64,000 nt of DNA from an uncultured Victivallales bacterium. GTDB taxonomy: Bacteria > Verrucomicrobiota > Lentisphaeria > Victivallales > UBA1829. The stretch covers positions 1 through 64,000 of the forward strand of contig CALXRL010000059.1 in the NCBI GenBank assembly GCA_944390735.1, in the 5' to 3' direction. The notes under the pieces are model-generated. The model made no database searches and was not told where the DNA came from. It saw only the letters and a list, made by a program, of their open reading frames with translations. Positions 25,057-34,312 of the stretch are shown here, one piece after another. How positions within the stretch are numbered: the first letter of the stretch is position 1; every line of letters begins with the position of its first letter. The position numbers and the translations under genes are program-made.

Positions 25057-26550
25057 TCAGCGAGTCTCGTCGAGCAGACCTCTGGTTTTGTAGTAGAGAA
25101 GATGGAACGGATTGCGGATCCACGATTTCGGAATTTTTTTCCCGGCCTGTTTCAGAACGTCGATCTTCTCCTGAATTTTGACCTGCTTTTCAAAATCGTT
25201 TTTCAGAGAATCGTAGGCGGTGATCTGATCGTGAATGAGATTGTTGATCCGTTTCTCATATTCCGCCAGCGCCTGTGCCGGAGTGGCGCGTCCCGCCATG
25301 TACTTTTCCAGTGCCTTGGTCAGACCGACGTCATCCATGGGGTAGTACGGGGAATAGGGAGCGGGAAGAGCGATCGTCCGTGCCCATTTCAGTTCGTTTG
25401 CATGAACATTGCCCTCGTTCGGATGTCCGGACGGATGAAGGTATTCCGGATTGTTCAGCGCAAATTTCGGATTCGGCGGCAGACCGTCGGACCCGCGGAT
25501 AATCAGATCGTTGTATTCCGCGCTTGCGAGAAATTTCAGAAAAATCTTCGCAAAATCCTTGTGCTTCCCGCCTTTGTACACCGCGGAACTGCGGGCGTAG
25601 ATCGGCAGATTCTTGAATTCATACATCGGCTGCTGGATCATCGAGGTGTTGATCGGATCGGGCAGCAGCCGCAGATTCATGTTGATGTAACGGCCGATCC
25701 GGATCATGGCGTAGCGGCCGTGAATGAAATTGGAAACGCTGTTGCCGCCGAAACTTCCGCCCGTGGCTGCCGTGTTTTCGGAGGCCTGTTCCGCCGCGGA
25801 GGGCATCAGATGATCCACAAAAATCCATTTGTGCTGAAGTTCAAACGCTTTGATGAATTCCGGGGTGTTGAGCCGGGCATGCGTCAGCGTTTCGTTGAAG
25901 ACATCCGCACCCAGACTGCGTGCGATTTCCTGGACGAACGGCACCGATTCGCAGAAGAACACCTCCTGGCGGTCGCGTCCCTTGTTGGCCTTGGCGACAA
26001 ATTCTCTGCCGAGGCGCTCAAACTCCTCCGGTGTCCACTCCTCCGGCGGTTCGGGAACCCCGTATTTCCGGAAGGTGTCCAGATTCACCACCAGCGCATT
26101 CACGCAGAGATTGCAGGCGTATGCGTACTGGCGGTTCAGATGCATGAGCAGATCGCCCGCATAGAGATAGTTGCTGGAGGGATCCATCTGATTGGCTTTC
26201 GCAAAATCGGTGATGTCCTCCAGAATGCCCATGGGGCCGAAGCGTTTGACGTTGACGGCGTCGATGATGTCTCCTCCGACGCCGGACACCGCCTGGATCA
26301 GCGTGCTCTGATTGCCGGCCGCCTGAATCTTCACGTCGAACAGCAGCTCGCCTTTGGAATCGACATATCCCTCCTTCCGCATCCATTTCCGGAAGAGATC
26401 CACCTGTTCATACCGTTCCGGACAGATCCCCGTCTGCCAGACCAGCACCGGGGTTTTCGAGCTCCGCGACGGGGAAAAATACCACGTGACAAGCGATGAA
26501 ATCAGCAGCAGCATCGCCGCATAGAAAAAAATGTTTTTTGCAATATTCAT
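25057..26550 (-). CDS. Membrane-anchored extracellular solute-binding protein (ABC sugar type)
   Basis: 497 aa. The N-terminal hydrophobic segment (about 8-25) has no lipobox Cys, so it is a signal anchor or uncleaved leader. The rest resembles family 1 sugar-binding proteins: two alpha/beta lobes, LVWQTGICPERYEQVDLFRK, WTPEEFERLGREFVAK, and the typical SAVYKGGKHKDFAKIFLKFL near residue 340. The C-terminal Lys/Glu-rich helices (about 430-490) are extra. No permease or ATPase gene is adjacent, so either it is an orphan using permeases elsewhere or it serves as a sensor. It lies 211 nt downstream of a secreted GH gene on the same strand. Confidence 0.85.
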   Translation of the reverse strand: MNIAKNIFFYAAMLLLISSLVTWYFSPSRSSKTPVLVWQTGICPERYEQVDLFRKWMRKEGYVDSKGELLFDVKIQAAGNQSTLIQAVSGVGGDIIDAVNVKRFGPMGILEDITDFAKANQMDPSSNYLYAGDLLMHLNRQYAYACNLCVNALVVNLDTFRKYGVPEPPEEWTPEEFERLGREFVAKANKGRDRQEVFFCESVPFVQEIARSLGADVFNETLTHARLNTPEFIKAFELQHKWIFVDHLMPSAAEQASENTAATGGSFGGNSVSNFIHGRYAMIRIGRYINMNLRLLPDPINTSMIQQPMYEFKNLPIYARSSAVYKGGKHKDFAKIFLKFLASAEYNDLIIRGSDGLPPNPKFALNNPEYLHPSGHPNEGNVHANELKWARTIALPAPYSPYYPMDDVGLTKALEKYMAGRATPAQALAEYEKRINNLIHDQITAYDSLKNDFEKQVKIQEKIDVLKQAGKKIPKSWIRNPFHLLYYKTRGLLDETR

Positions 26551-26761
26551 GTTCGGAACTGTTACCTTTCTGTTGATGGTGCCGATCCGGATCCCTTTCT
26601 CCGGAATTTTTTCCGTCTCTCATTTCCCCGCGTTTCGCCGGCCCTTCCGGAAAGACCGGCCGGGTCCTTGAAGGAGCGGCAGGGGAGAGATTCGATCCTT
26701 CAGAGAACCCGGCCGGATTCAGCTGCAATTGTCTGCGGCAGTCGCAGGGGAAAAGCGGAAC

Positions 26762-28747
26762 TTATTCCAGAAGATCGGAATCAATGGCGTCCGCCGTGAA
26801 TTCATAACGGCCGCCGCCGAGATTCCGGGTCTTTCCGAAGCGGGATTTCAGATTCGGCTGTCCGGGAATCGTAAGAACCGCTTTGCAGGGTTTGCCGAGA
26901 GAAACTACCGTCACGCGGACTTTCCCGTCTTTCGCAAACGCACGGGCATAGACCTCCTTGGCTGGGGAGCTTTCCACTTTGACCTCCGGCGCCTTTTCCG
27001 TGCTCATGATATACGGTTCCAGATCGCGCAGAAGCTGAACGGTCTCCTTGAGATTGTTCCAGTCGCGTTCGCCGCGTCCGGGAGCGCGCCGTTCCATTTC
27101 CGCGATATCGTAGTAGGCGTAGAAGACAAAGCCTTTCGCGCCGTAGATTGCTCCGAGGAGGGGCGCGGTACGGACCTCTTCGCGTGTCAGGAAGCGGGTC
27201 TTCCGGAACGTCTCGTCATTCATGGTCTTATCGACGATCGCCCAGTTGAAGGCCTGCGGAACATGCCAGATCGGAGCTCCGGTCTCTGCTCCGGCCTCAA
27301 GCGCCTCCTGAAGCTCCCGGAGGGACTGCGGACCATGCGTGGCTTTGATCGGATAGGGATCAATTCCGAGGATATCTCCGGAGGTCGCATAATAGGCAAG
27401 ATCATCATAGAAGCAGGTCAATGTCCAGGTCGGGTGATCCGGATCAATGGCGCTGACCGCCTCCCGGAGTTTGATGATGTCCGGAACACGGGAGCGCGCT
27501 TCTTCGTCGCTGACATACCAGACCAGAATCGCCGGATGATTCTTCAGTTCCGAAACCAGTTTTTTCACAACCGGAATGTTGCCGGAAACATTGTCCACTT
27601 TATGGTTCCATCCATGAAGCTGTTCCTTGACACTGGCAACCAGTTTGAGTCCGTATTTATGAACCTGATCCACTCCGGCACGGATGCCCGCCATATCCGA
27701 TGCGTGCTTGCCCGGTCCCCGGTGCCATGCCAGTCCGTAGAGATGAACCGTGTTGAATCCGGCGTCGGCAATGCGTTTCAGGTCTTTGTCTTTCACGCTT
27801 CCCTGCCATGCGGCATAGATGCCGATCGGCATGAACGGCTTGCCGTCGACAATGAGCCGCTGATGTTTGTCAAGCGTGACCGCATTGGCGGAAACGGCTT
27901 TCTCCGGACGGACCTGAATCTGATAGGTCGTGGAGAACAGTCTGCGGTGATTTTTCATGTCGAGCAGCATGAAATTCAGTTTGCCCCTGCCTGCCGGGAG
28001 TGTACCGAAATCTCCACGGCAGAATCCTTTTCCATCCGGGGAAAGGAGTTTTTCATAGCGTTTGCCATTGAGATCCAGGGTCGCCAGGACGGAAAAATCC
28101 CTGCTTCCGGCTGGAATGGAGGCCTTGACCTCAAAGGAGGAGTCGTCGGTCCACAGAGAAAGACCGGTCAGCCGGGTGGGAAGAACGGACCACAGGTTGC
28201 CGGCTTCTTCCACTCGGAGATTGTCATAGTAAAGAGTCCCGAAAGCGTTTTCCCGAAGATACAGGGAAACTCGCGCTTCCTGTCCCTCTTTCAGAACAAA
28301 GGGCCGTTCGATGGTCTTCCAGTCGGAGCCGATCGGCTGAGCATCGTAGAGTCCGCCTGCGTATTTACCGTTCTTCTCATAGAATTCGATGCAGAAACCG
28401 TGGGGCGTTCCGCCCGAAAGATTTTCTCCCCGGCAGAGCATGGAGACCTTGTAGGTCTTTCCCGCTTTCAGATTCGGAATTCTGACGGAGACAAAACCGT
28501 ATTTATCTCCCTGTTTCCGGGTCGCACGGAGACCGGGGGAGCCGTTGTAGCCCCATTTGCCGATTTCATATCCCGGAAACGAGGTGAATGTCTTGAAATC
28601 TCCTGTACTGAAATCCTGTTCGTAGACGACTCCGCCGCCGTCCCCCTGCGGCCAGGATCTGTATTGATCGAACGGCTGGGAGGCATGGGAAAGCGGGCCC
28701 AGAATCAGAAGAGATGCGAGAATTGTATAAATTTTACCTGTCTTCAT
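26762..28747 (-). CDS. Secreted glycoside hydrolase, clan GH-A-like, with N-terminal CBM-like domain
   Basis: 661 aa with a signal peptide (MKTGKIYTILASLLILGPLSHA). Residues about 35-185 resemble a carbohydrate-binding jelly roll (SDWKTIERPFVLKEGQ, FGTLYYDNLRV), followed by beta domains. The TIM barrel (about 300-600) starts KPFMPIGIYAAWQGS and has ILVWYVSDEEARS, where Glu is the probable acid/base, and GAPIWHVPQAFNW. A C-terminal beta sandwich closes the protein. The family is not certain; GH2-like barrels and DUF4434-type proteins are possible. It follows a pseudopilin gene by 49 nt and is probably driven by the LacI regulator further upstream. RBS AAAGGA. Confidence 0.82.
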   Translation of the reverse strand: MKTGKIYTILASLLILGPLSHASQPFDQYRSWPQGDGGGVVYEQDFSTGDFKTFTSFPGYEIGKWGYNGSPGLRATRKQGDKYGFVSVRIPNLKAGKTYKVSMLCRGENLSGGTPHGFCIEFYEKNGKYAGGLYDAQPIGSDWKTIERPFVLKEGQEARVSLYLRENAFGTLYYDNLRVEEAGNLWSVLPTRLTGLSLWTDDSSFEVKASIPAGSRDFSVLATLDLNGKRYEKLLSPDGKGFCRGDFGTLPAGRGKLNFMLLDMKNHRRLFSTTYQIQVRPEKAVSANAVTLDKHQRLIVDGKPFMPIGIYAAWQGSVKDKDLKRIADAGFNTVHLYGLAWHRGPGKHASDMAGIRAGVDQVHKYGLKLVASVKEQLHGWNHKVDNVSGNIPVVKKLVSELKNHPAILVWYVSDEEARSRVPDIIKLREAVSAIDPDHPTWTLTCFYDDLAYYATSGDILGIDPYPIKATHGPQSLRELQEALEAGAETGAPIWHVPQAFNWAIVDKTMNDETFRKTRFLTREEVRTAPLLGAIYGAKGFVFYAYYDIAEMERRAPGRGERDWNNLKETVQLLRDLEPYIMSTEKAPEVKVESSPAKEVYARAFAKDGKVRVTVVSLGKPCKAVLTIPGQPNLKSRFGKTRNLGGGRYEFTADAIDSDLLE

Positions 28748-28796
28748 GGAGAGTCCTTTGGTGCTGATGATTGACGTGTCCGTGGAAATTCAGCAA

Positions 28797-29594
28797 TCAT
28801 TTCCATCCGCATTTGGGGCAGATCCAGTCGGCGGCGACATGATTGAAGGTGTTGTCGAAGTCTGATTGACCATTGCCTTCCGTTGCGTTATAGAATTTCC
28901 GTGTTCCGACATGCCCGTCCACATAGCTGATGAGATTGGTTTCCCCTTTATGGCGTATCAGAGGGATATTGTCGAAGTCTTCGATCATGTCATTGAAGTC
29001 CTCGTTACGTTTTCCTCTTTTGTAGGAGTCGACGTCAGCAACAACGCCCTGCTTGCTGGGACAATAAATCCGGGTCAGTTTTCTCGGTTTGTACCACTCA
29101 TTGGGGGCCGGATAATACCGCAGATCGCCGAAAATGCAGGGATACCCGTAGGAAGACCAGGTGATTCCATCCTTTTTCCAGTCTTCTTCCGGTCTTGCGC
29201 CGGGGCAGTTGAAAACTTTGGCCAACGTGAAATCATCCGGCAGGGGAGTGGTGTAGTTTTTCCCCGCTGCATACGGATAAATTTCAGAAATCCAGTAGAG
29301 ACCTTCTCTTCCGTTCCCGTTCTGAATATCCATCGCCTGATTGCAGAGAGGCAGATAGTCGTTCTCATCAGTCGCATACGCAAGCACGCCGAGCATGATT
29401 TGCTTGATGTTGCTTTTGCAGGAGGCCACATAGGCTTTTTCCCTTGCCTGCTGCAGAGCGGGAAGCAGAAGTCCTGCGAGAATTGCAATAATTGCTATCA
29501 CAACAAGAAGTTCGATTAATGTAAAACTGTGGTTTCTTTTTGTTAGAGTTGGTGCACTTCTGAGGTTTTTCTTGTGGAATACGTTCGTTATCAT
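28797..29594 (-). CDS. Pseudopilin with H-X10-DG variant motif
   Basis: 265 aa from the ATG at 29594, which has GAAAGG upstream; a longer frame to 29669 would add 25 polar residues that do not resemble the family. The signal is unusual in being about 23 residues long before [18 protein letters not shown], with Ser at -1. It continues [17 protein letters not shown]. The C-terminal motif is H([10 protein letters not shown])DG, one residue longer than H-X9-DG. A zinc-ribbon-like ICPKCGWK ends the protein. The gene sits between a LacI regulator (upstream 135 nt) and a secreted hydrolase (downstream 49 nt). Confidence 0.9.
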   Translation of the reverse strand: MITNVFHKKNLRSAPTLTKRNHSFTLIELLVVIAIIAILAGLLLPALQQAREKAYVASCKSNIKQIMLGVLAYATDENDYLPLCNQAMDIQNGNGREGLYWISEIYPYAAGKNYTTPLPDDFTLAKVFNCPGARPEEDWKKDGITWSSYGYPCIFGDLRYYPAPNEWYKPRKLTRIYCPSKQGVVADVDSYKRGKRNEDFNDMIEDFDNIPLIRHKGETNLISYVDGHVGTRKFYNATEGNGQSDFDNTFNHVAADWICPKCGWK

Positions 29595-29729
29595 AATGCT
29601 GAGCCTTTCAGTTTGATGTTTTTGTTTGTTGATTTGTGTTTTTTGTTCTCTGTCGGATTCCAAGATCATTTTTTCCTGTTTCAGCCCTTTCTTTTTATGT
29701 ATTTGAAACGGTTTGTCTTGTTTCTGCTG

Positions 29730-30770
29730 TTAAATGGATTCTCTTCGGATGACCTTGGGAACCACTCGAATGAATTTCGGTTCCGTTGCGGAGGTCGAGC
29801 CGATGCGATCCAGAAGAAGTTGGACCGCGGATTTTCCAATTTGTTCATTGTTGTCATCAATGGAAGTCAGGCTGGGATAGAGGGTTTCCGCAAAGGGTTC
29901 GTTGTCGAAACCGGCGATGGCGACCTGATCGGGAATCCGGATGTTGTGTTTCATCAGGGTCCGCATGACATAGGCCGCGCAGAGATCGTTCGGCGCGATG
30001 ACCGCATCCAGACGTTCCGGAAGAATGAACTCCTCGGTGACGCGGGCCATCTGCTGTTCCAGATGTTTGTCTTCGGTTTGAAGGACCCGGATCAGGGAGG
30101 GATCCATTTCCAGTCCGCAATTTCGGAAGGCCCGTTTGTAACCGTCGATTCTTTGACGGATGGAATAGTAGGCGGGATTCTGAGCAATGAGTCCGACCCG
30201 TTTCCGCTGTTCCAGAAGAAGGGAGGTCAGTTCGAACGTCGCCTGCTCGCGATCCACATCAACCCACACGGCGTTTTCCAGCGCCGGTTTTTCGACGAAT
30301 ACGATGTTGTTCACATTCTGAAAAAGCTCCCGGAGGCGGTCCGCCTGATCCGGATAGTCGTGGGCGAGGCAGATGACTCCGTCCGCATTGTACTGCATGA
30401 AGTTCTGATAATGCTGATAAAGACAGTCAATGCTGTCGTGGGCCTCTCCGATCAGAATGCGGTATCCGTTGGCGACCGCGTATTTGTCAAGGAACGCAAG
30501 GGTCCGGAAGCGGACCGGCGGCGGCTGCGTATCAATCAGAACGCCGATCAGTTTGCTCTTCTGGCCGGAAAGAATCCGCGCCGAGAGATTCGGCCGGTAG
30601 TTGAGACGCTTTGCCGTTTCCTCAATGATCGCCGCCGTCTTTTTGCTCACCCGGATGTTCCCCGAACAGGAACCGAGAACTTTGCCGACCAGGGCTTGTG
30701 AAACTCCAACTTCCCTGGCTATATCCGCCAGTGTCACATTCCGTTTCTTTTCCTGTACAAGACCTGCCAT
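29730..30770 (-). CDS. LacI-family transcriptional regulator
   Basis: 346 aa. A classic LacI helix-turn-helix (VTLADIAREVGVSQALVGKV, about 12-31) with hinge LNYRPNLSARILSGQKS is followed by a periplasmic-binding-like effector domain: IGVLIDTQPPPVRF, ADGVICLAHDYP, LDAVIAPNDLCAAYVM and VAIAGFDNEPFAETLYPSLT. It heads a minus-strand series with a pseudopilin, a secreted hydrolase and a solute-binding protein, probably its regulon. Two 19-bp copies of an imperfect palindrome lie upstream, as expected for autoregulation and looping. RBS AAGGG. Confidence 0.95.
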   Translation of the reverse strand: MAGLVQEKKRNVTLADIAREVGVSQALVGKVLGSCSGNIRVSKKTAAIIEETAKRLNYRPNLSARILSGQKSKLIGVLIDTQPPPVRFRTLAFLDKYAVANGYRILIGEAHDSIDCLYQHYQNFMQYNADGVICLAHDYPDQADRLRELFQNVNNIVFVEKPALENAVWVDVDREQATFELTSLLLEQRKRVGLIAQNPAYYSIRQRIDGYKRAFRNCGLEMDPSLIRVLQTEDKHLEQQMARVTEEFILPERLDAVIAPNDLCAAYVMRTLMKHNIRIPDQVAIAGFDNEPFAETLYPSLTSIDDNNEQIGKSAVQLLLDRIGSTSATEPKFIRVVPKVIRRESI

Positions 30771-30788
30771 TGGTTCAACCCTTATTTA

Positions 30789-30807
30789 TTGATTATGCGC
30801 TCTATCA
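30789..30807. promoter_or_regulatory. Putative LacI-family operator, copy 1
   Basis: TTGATTATGCGCTCTATCA, an imperfect inverted repeat (TTGAT..GC / GC..ATCAA) centred on GC as in LacI-family operators. An exact second copy lies 55 bp away. Confidence 0.65.
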
Positions 30808-30843
30808 TTTGCGGCCGAATAACTTCGGGTCCGTTTTCTGTTG

Positions 30844-30862
30844 TTGATTATGCGCTCTATCA
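30844..30862. promoter_or_regulatory. Putative LacI-family operator, copy 2
   Basis: An exact copy of the 19-bp site at 30789, here extended by one base to TTGATTATGCGCTCTATCAA. It lies 73 nt upstream of the LacI start codon, next to an AT-rich stretch (TAATTATAAT) that could hold a promoter. Confidence 0.65.
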
Positions 30863-31221
30863 ATAATTATAATCCATTTTCCGAAAAATGTCAAGAGGAT
30901 AATTCTTCATTTTTACAGAAAAATTGTCCGGAGAAGGAAAATCCGGGATTGACCGTCAGGTTTTGAAAAATCCGGGATTGACCGGTTTCTTCCCGGAAAA
31001 AAAGACTGATCTGCCCTCCCGAAAACGGGAAGAAGACGGCTATCTTCCGGAAACAGGGAAGTATCGTCATCCTGTAACAAGAGGGATTTGAGCGGCCCCT
31101 TCCGGACATCAGGAATCGACCTTTCCCTCCTGAAAAATCGAGATCGACCGACGCTGTTCGGAAAACACAAAGATTCTCCATCCATCCCGGAAACCGGTCT
31201 TCGGCGAGGAGCCGGAAGGGA

Positions 31222-31872
31222 TCACGCCTTGACAAGCTGGCGCTTGACAAAGCGGAGAGGCTGCTGAAGCGTGCGGATCAGAAAACCGACCAGAACCGCG
31301 GCAAGAATGGTTCCTTCCCGAATGCCGCTGATTGTTCGGAAACAGCAGAGGGAGAGGAGGATGGCCATCAGCACAATGGAGACGTCAAAACAGACCTTGG
31401 CGGTTCCGAAGGGAATCTTGTATTCATCCGAGACGGTCCGGACAAAGCCGTCTCCCGGCATGTAGGAGATGTTTGCGATCAGCTGGAGCGCGATTCCGGT
31501 CGCCAGCAGTCCGCATCCCAGCAGCTCCTCGAGCAGACGCAGGGGGTAGCTCTGCGGAATGTAGAACGAGGAGAGCCACATGCCGAAGTCAATGAAGAAT
31601 CCGAATGCAAAGAGCGTTGGAATCTGACCGAGTCTTGTCCAGGGGAAACGGCTCCGCAGGATGGCAATCTGCATCAGCATGAAGAGAAGATTGATTCCGA
31701 CGGTTGTCATTCCCAGCGTCAGCGGCGTGAGAAACGTGACCACATACGGAAGACTGGAGATCGGGGAGGTTCCCAGTCCCGGACGCGTGCTGAGCGCCAC
31801 CCCGAGACCGGCAAGAACGATCCCGATGAAAAAGACAAGAAAACGTTTTCTTTTGCTGAAGCGGTGTTTCAT
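31222..31872 (-). CDS. YczE/YitT-like integral membrane protein
   Basis: 216 aa. About five to six hydrophobic helices. Signature features are GLGVALSTRPGLGTSPISSL near the N-terminus and IANISYMPGDGFVRTVS in the middle, as in YczE/YyaS membrane proteins. The ATG at 31872 is chosen since it forms an ATGA overlap with the MarR stop and has GGAGG upstream. It is co-transcribed with the MarR regulator and probably controlled by it; by analogy with MarR-linked membrane proteins it may export a small compound, but the transport role of YczE proteins is not established. Confidence 0.82.
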   Translation of the reverse strand: MKHRFSKRKRFLVFFIGIVLAGLGVALSTRPGLGTSPISSLPYVVTFLTPLTLGMTTVGINLLFMLMQIAILRSRFPWTRLGQIPTLFAFGFFIDFGMWLSSFYIPQSYPLRLLEELLGCGLLATGIALQLIANISYMPGDGFVRTVSDEYKIPFGTAKVCFDVSIVLMAILLSLCCFRTISGIREGTILAAVLVGFLIRTLQQPLRFVKRQLVKA

Positions 31873-32300
31873 TGGAAATTCCTCCGACAATTGTTCTGTA
31901 CGTGCCGCAGATTCCGCAGCAGGTTCTCCTTCTGTTCTTCGGAGAGACCTTCGCAGGCCTCGTCCTCCGTCTGGTGAAAGAGATCCCGGAGTTTCCTTCC
32001 GGTTTCCTGTCCGCGTCCGGTGAGGGAGACGATCGAGTTTTTCCGGTTGCCGTCCGCTTTTTCCCGGCGGATCAGACCGGCGCTTTCCATCTTTTCGAGG
32101 ATCGGAGAGAGGGTCGCCGGTTCAATCAGACACCCTTCCGCGATTTCCCGCTGGAAGGAGGCCGGATGACTCATCAGATAATCGATCACTTTCGGTTGTC
32201 CGGGCAGAAGACCCGGGTATTCCCGCATCAGACGCAGAAGAAACCGTTTCTGAAACAGCGTATGCGCCGCCAGAAGCGTGTAGTGCAGCGAATCTTCCAT
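31869..32300 (-). CDS. MarR-family transcriptional regulator
   Basis: 143 aa. The winged helix-turn-helix is clear: QREIAEGCLIEPATLSPILE (about 50-70), followed by the wing LIRREKADGNRKNSIVSLTG. Helices at both ends form the dimer interface. It overlaps the YczE-like gene by 4 nt, so the pair is one unit. A plausible promoter lies just upstream on the minus strand. MarR proteins usually repress their own operon and release DNA on binding an aromatic or other small ligand. Confidence 0.92.
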   Translation of the reverse strand: MEDSLHYTLLAAHTLFQKRFLLRLMREYPGLLPGQPKVIDYLMSHPASFQREIAEGCLIEPATLSPILEKMESAGLIRREKADGNRKNSIVSLTGRGQETGRKLRDLFHQTEDEACEGLSEEQKENLLRNLRHVQNNCRRNFQ

Positions 32301-32332
32301 GGCATCTTTCTTTTTTTTGTTAGCATCCTAAT

Positions 32333-32360
32333 AATATAGCATGATCTCTTTGATTTTCAA
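32333..32360 (-). promoter_or_regulatory. Probable promoter of the marR unit
   Basis: On the minus strand TTGAAA (32360-32355), 16 nt, TATATT (32338-32333). Two direct TAGCAT copies lie nearby (32321 and 32337) and could serve as MarR contacts; this is weak. Confidence 0.4.
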
Positions 32361-32551
32361 GAGGAAAAAGACTGGATTTCGTGGCAGAGGGGCGGACTTT
32401 TCCGGAGGAGACGGGAAGAAGCGTCGTTTTCCTGCGGACATCATTTTTCGTTTTTTGATTTGACTTTTTGCAATTTTCTGGCAAATTTATCGGGATGAGG
32501 AAATCAGAGGTCCCCGCGGGACCGTTCAACAGAAAGCAAGAGGAACAGGGA

Positions 32552-33625
32552 ATGACCGCAATCATCGGTTTTGAATCAAGTTGCGACGAAACAGCCGTGG
32601 CTGTTGTTGTCGATGGAAGAAAAGTGCTTTCCAGTGCGATTGCATCACAGATCGCGAAGCATGCTGTTTACGGAGGCGTTGTTCCCGAGCTTGCCGCGCG
32701 GGAGCATCTGACGGCGATCCGGAGAGTCACCGACGAGGCGCTCCGGGACTCCGGGCTTTCGATGAAGGAGATTGCGGCGGTCGCCGTCACCAACGGTCCC
32801 GGATTGATTCCGGCTCTGCTGGTGGGGGTGAATTTCGCCAAGGGATTTGCCTCCTCGTTCGGCAAGCCGCTGATCGGAATCAACCATTTCCTCGGACACA
32901 TTTACGGCGTATTTCTCGATCAGGAAGAGGATATTTTTGCGAAGAAGGAGCTCTTTCCCATGATCGGACTGGTGGTCTCCGGCGGACATACCAGTCTGGT
33001 TCTGATCGAAGCCGACGGAACCGCCCGTGTCGTCGGCACCACGCTTGATGACGCCGCGGGCGAAGCGTTCGACAAAGCCGCTAAAATGCTGAATCTCGGC
33101 TATCCCGGCGGCCCTGTCATTGAGAAGGCCGCAAGAAACGGCGATCCGAAACGATTCGATTTCCCCCGGTCGCTCACGGGCGGAGCCGGCAAGGCGCTTG
33201 CTCCTGAAAATCGCTTCAATTTCAGTTTCAGCGGAGTGAAGACCGCTCTGCTCTATCACACGAAGCGGCTTTGCGGCGACAATACCGAGGCACTGTCCGG
33301 GCAGGATCTTTACGATACGCTCGCATCGTATCAGGATGCGATTGTGGATGTCCTCTGCTCCAAAGCGTTCGATGCGGTTGGCTATTATCATGCGAAAAGC
33401 CTGATTCTCTGCGGCGGAGTGGCATGCAACGGCTATCTCCGGGATCATTTTGCCGCCGGTGCGCCGAAGAATGTGCAGACCTTTCTGGCTCCGCGCAAGT
33501 ACTGCACCGACAATGCCGCGATGATTGCCGGACTGGCATACCGCTACTATCGCGCCGGGGAGTTTTCCGGCTTGAATCTGGATGCCTACGCCCGGATTCC
33601 GGGCTCCTTCCGCATTCCGTTCTGA
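32552..33625 (+). CDS. tsaD: tRNA N6-adenosine threonylcarbamoyltransferase
   Basis: 357 aa. It transfers threonylcarbamoyl to A37 of ANN-decoding tRNAs, together with TsaB, TsaE and TsaC. It starts IIGFESSCDETAVAVV, the canonical N-terminus. The metal-binding HxxxH is H112-FLG-H116. Further motifs are LVVSGGHTSLVLIE, TLDDAAGEAFDKAAKMLNLG and CGGVACNGYLRD. The ATG at 32552 has GAGGAACAGGGA upstream and matches the family start; an earlier in-frame ATG is not expected. It is followed at 18 nt by a Gph-like phosphatase and then an EI24 protein. Confidence 0.97.
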   Translation: MTAIIGFESSCDETAVAVVVDGRKVLSSAIASQIAKHAVYGGVVPELAAREHLTAIRRVTDEALRDSGLSMKEIAAVAVTNGPGLIPALLVGVNFAKGFASSFGKPLIGINHFLGHIYGVFLDQEEDIFAKKELFPMIGLVVSGGHTSLVLIEADGTARVVGTTLDDAAGEAFDKAAKMLNLGYPGGPVIEKAARNGDPKRFDFPRSLTGGAGKALAPENRFNFSFSGVKTALLYHTKRLCGDNTEALSGQDLYDTLASYQDAIVDVLCSKAFDAVGYYHAKSLILCGGVACNGYLRDHFAAGAPKNVQTFLAPRKYCTDNAAMIAGLAYRYYRAGEFSGLNLDAYARIPGSFRIPF

Positions 33626-33643
33626 CAGGGGAGGGAGCGCCTG

Positions 33644-34294
33644 ATGACCCGTGGAAACCGCTGTGCCGTTTTCGATCTGGATGGAACGCTGATTGATTCC
33701 AGAGAGGATATTGCGCGATCCGTGAATCTTCTGCGCGGTCGCTTCCATCTGCCTCCGCTGCCCACGGAAACGGTGGTTTCCTTTGTGGGGAACGGCATTC
33801 TGAAGCTGGTGGACCGCGCCTTTGCCGGGGAGGATCCGGCACTGGTGGAGAAAGCGCGGGAACAGATCATCGACTGCTACCGGGAAACGCTGGTGGTGAA
33901 AACGACGCTGTATCCGGGAGTCGCCGACGGACTCCGCATTCTGAAGACCGCCGGATTCAAGCTGGCGGTCGCGACCAACAAACCGCATGTTCTCTGCGTT
34001 CCGCTGCTGAAGAAACTGGGGATCGTCGACTTCTTCGACGCGATTCTCGGCGGCGGAACGAAAATCCGCATGAAACCGGCACCCGATTCGATTGATTATG
34101 TGATGAAGGAGACGCTCTCCTCTCCGGAAAGGAGCTGGATGCTCGGGGACAATTACACCGATCTGGCGGCCGGCCGCGCCGCCGGCTGCAAACGGGCCTT
34201 CGCCGCGTGGGGATTCGGCGATCCCCGGGAGGAAACGTGGGATTTCAAGGCGGATTCGTTTCTGGCCTTTGTCTACCATCTTCTGCAATCCTGA
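33644..34294 (+). CDS. gph: HAD-family phosphatase, phosphoglycolate phosphatase-like
   Basis: 216 aa. HAD motif I is FDLDGTLIDS (D11 nucleophile, D13), motif II AVATNKPH, motif III Lys in RMKPAPDS, and motif IV MLGDNYTDLAAGRAAG. The cap region between motifs I and II is of the alpha-helical Gph type. The enzyme probably dephosphorylates 2-phosphoglycolate or a similar small phosphoester. It is 18 nt after tsaD and 18 nt before the EI24-family gene, so likely in one operon. Confidence 0.88.
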   Translation: MTRGNRCAVFDLDGTLIDSREDIARSVNLLRGRFHLPPLPTETVVSFVGNGILKLVDRAFAGEDPALVEKAREQIIDCYRETLVVKTTLYPGVADGLRILKTAGFKLAVATNKPHVLCVPLLKKLGIVDFFDAILGGGTKIRMKPAPDSIDYVMKETLSSPERSWMLGDNYTDLAAGRAAGCKRAFAAWGFGDPREETWDFKADSFLAFVYHLLQS

Positions 34295-34312
34295 GGGACG
34301 GGCGGAAACGTC

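Larger units (their letters stand above)
30771..31221. other. Long intergenic region with operators and degenerate repeats, no convincing gene
   Basis: The left part holds the two LacI-type operators. From 30938 there are two exact copies of AAAATCCGGGATTGACCG (30938-30955 and 30967-30984) and looser copies near 31108 (CAGGAATCGACC) and 31133 (AATCGAGATCGACCG). An open frame on the minus strand (30913-31185) is made of these repeats (RSIPD, SRIF) and lacks a family, good start or RBS; it was not called. Confidence 0.5.

Noticed and set aside
30913..31185. Possible small gene on the minus strand
   Set aside because: The peptide is built from the local DNA repeats, lacks an RBS and has no family features.
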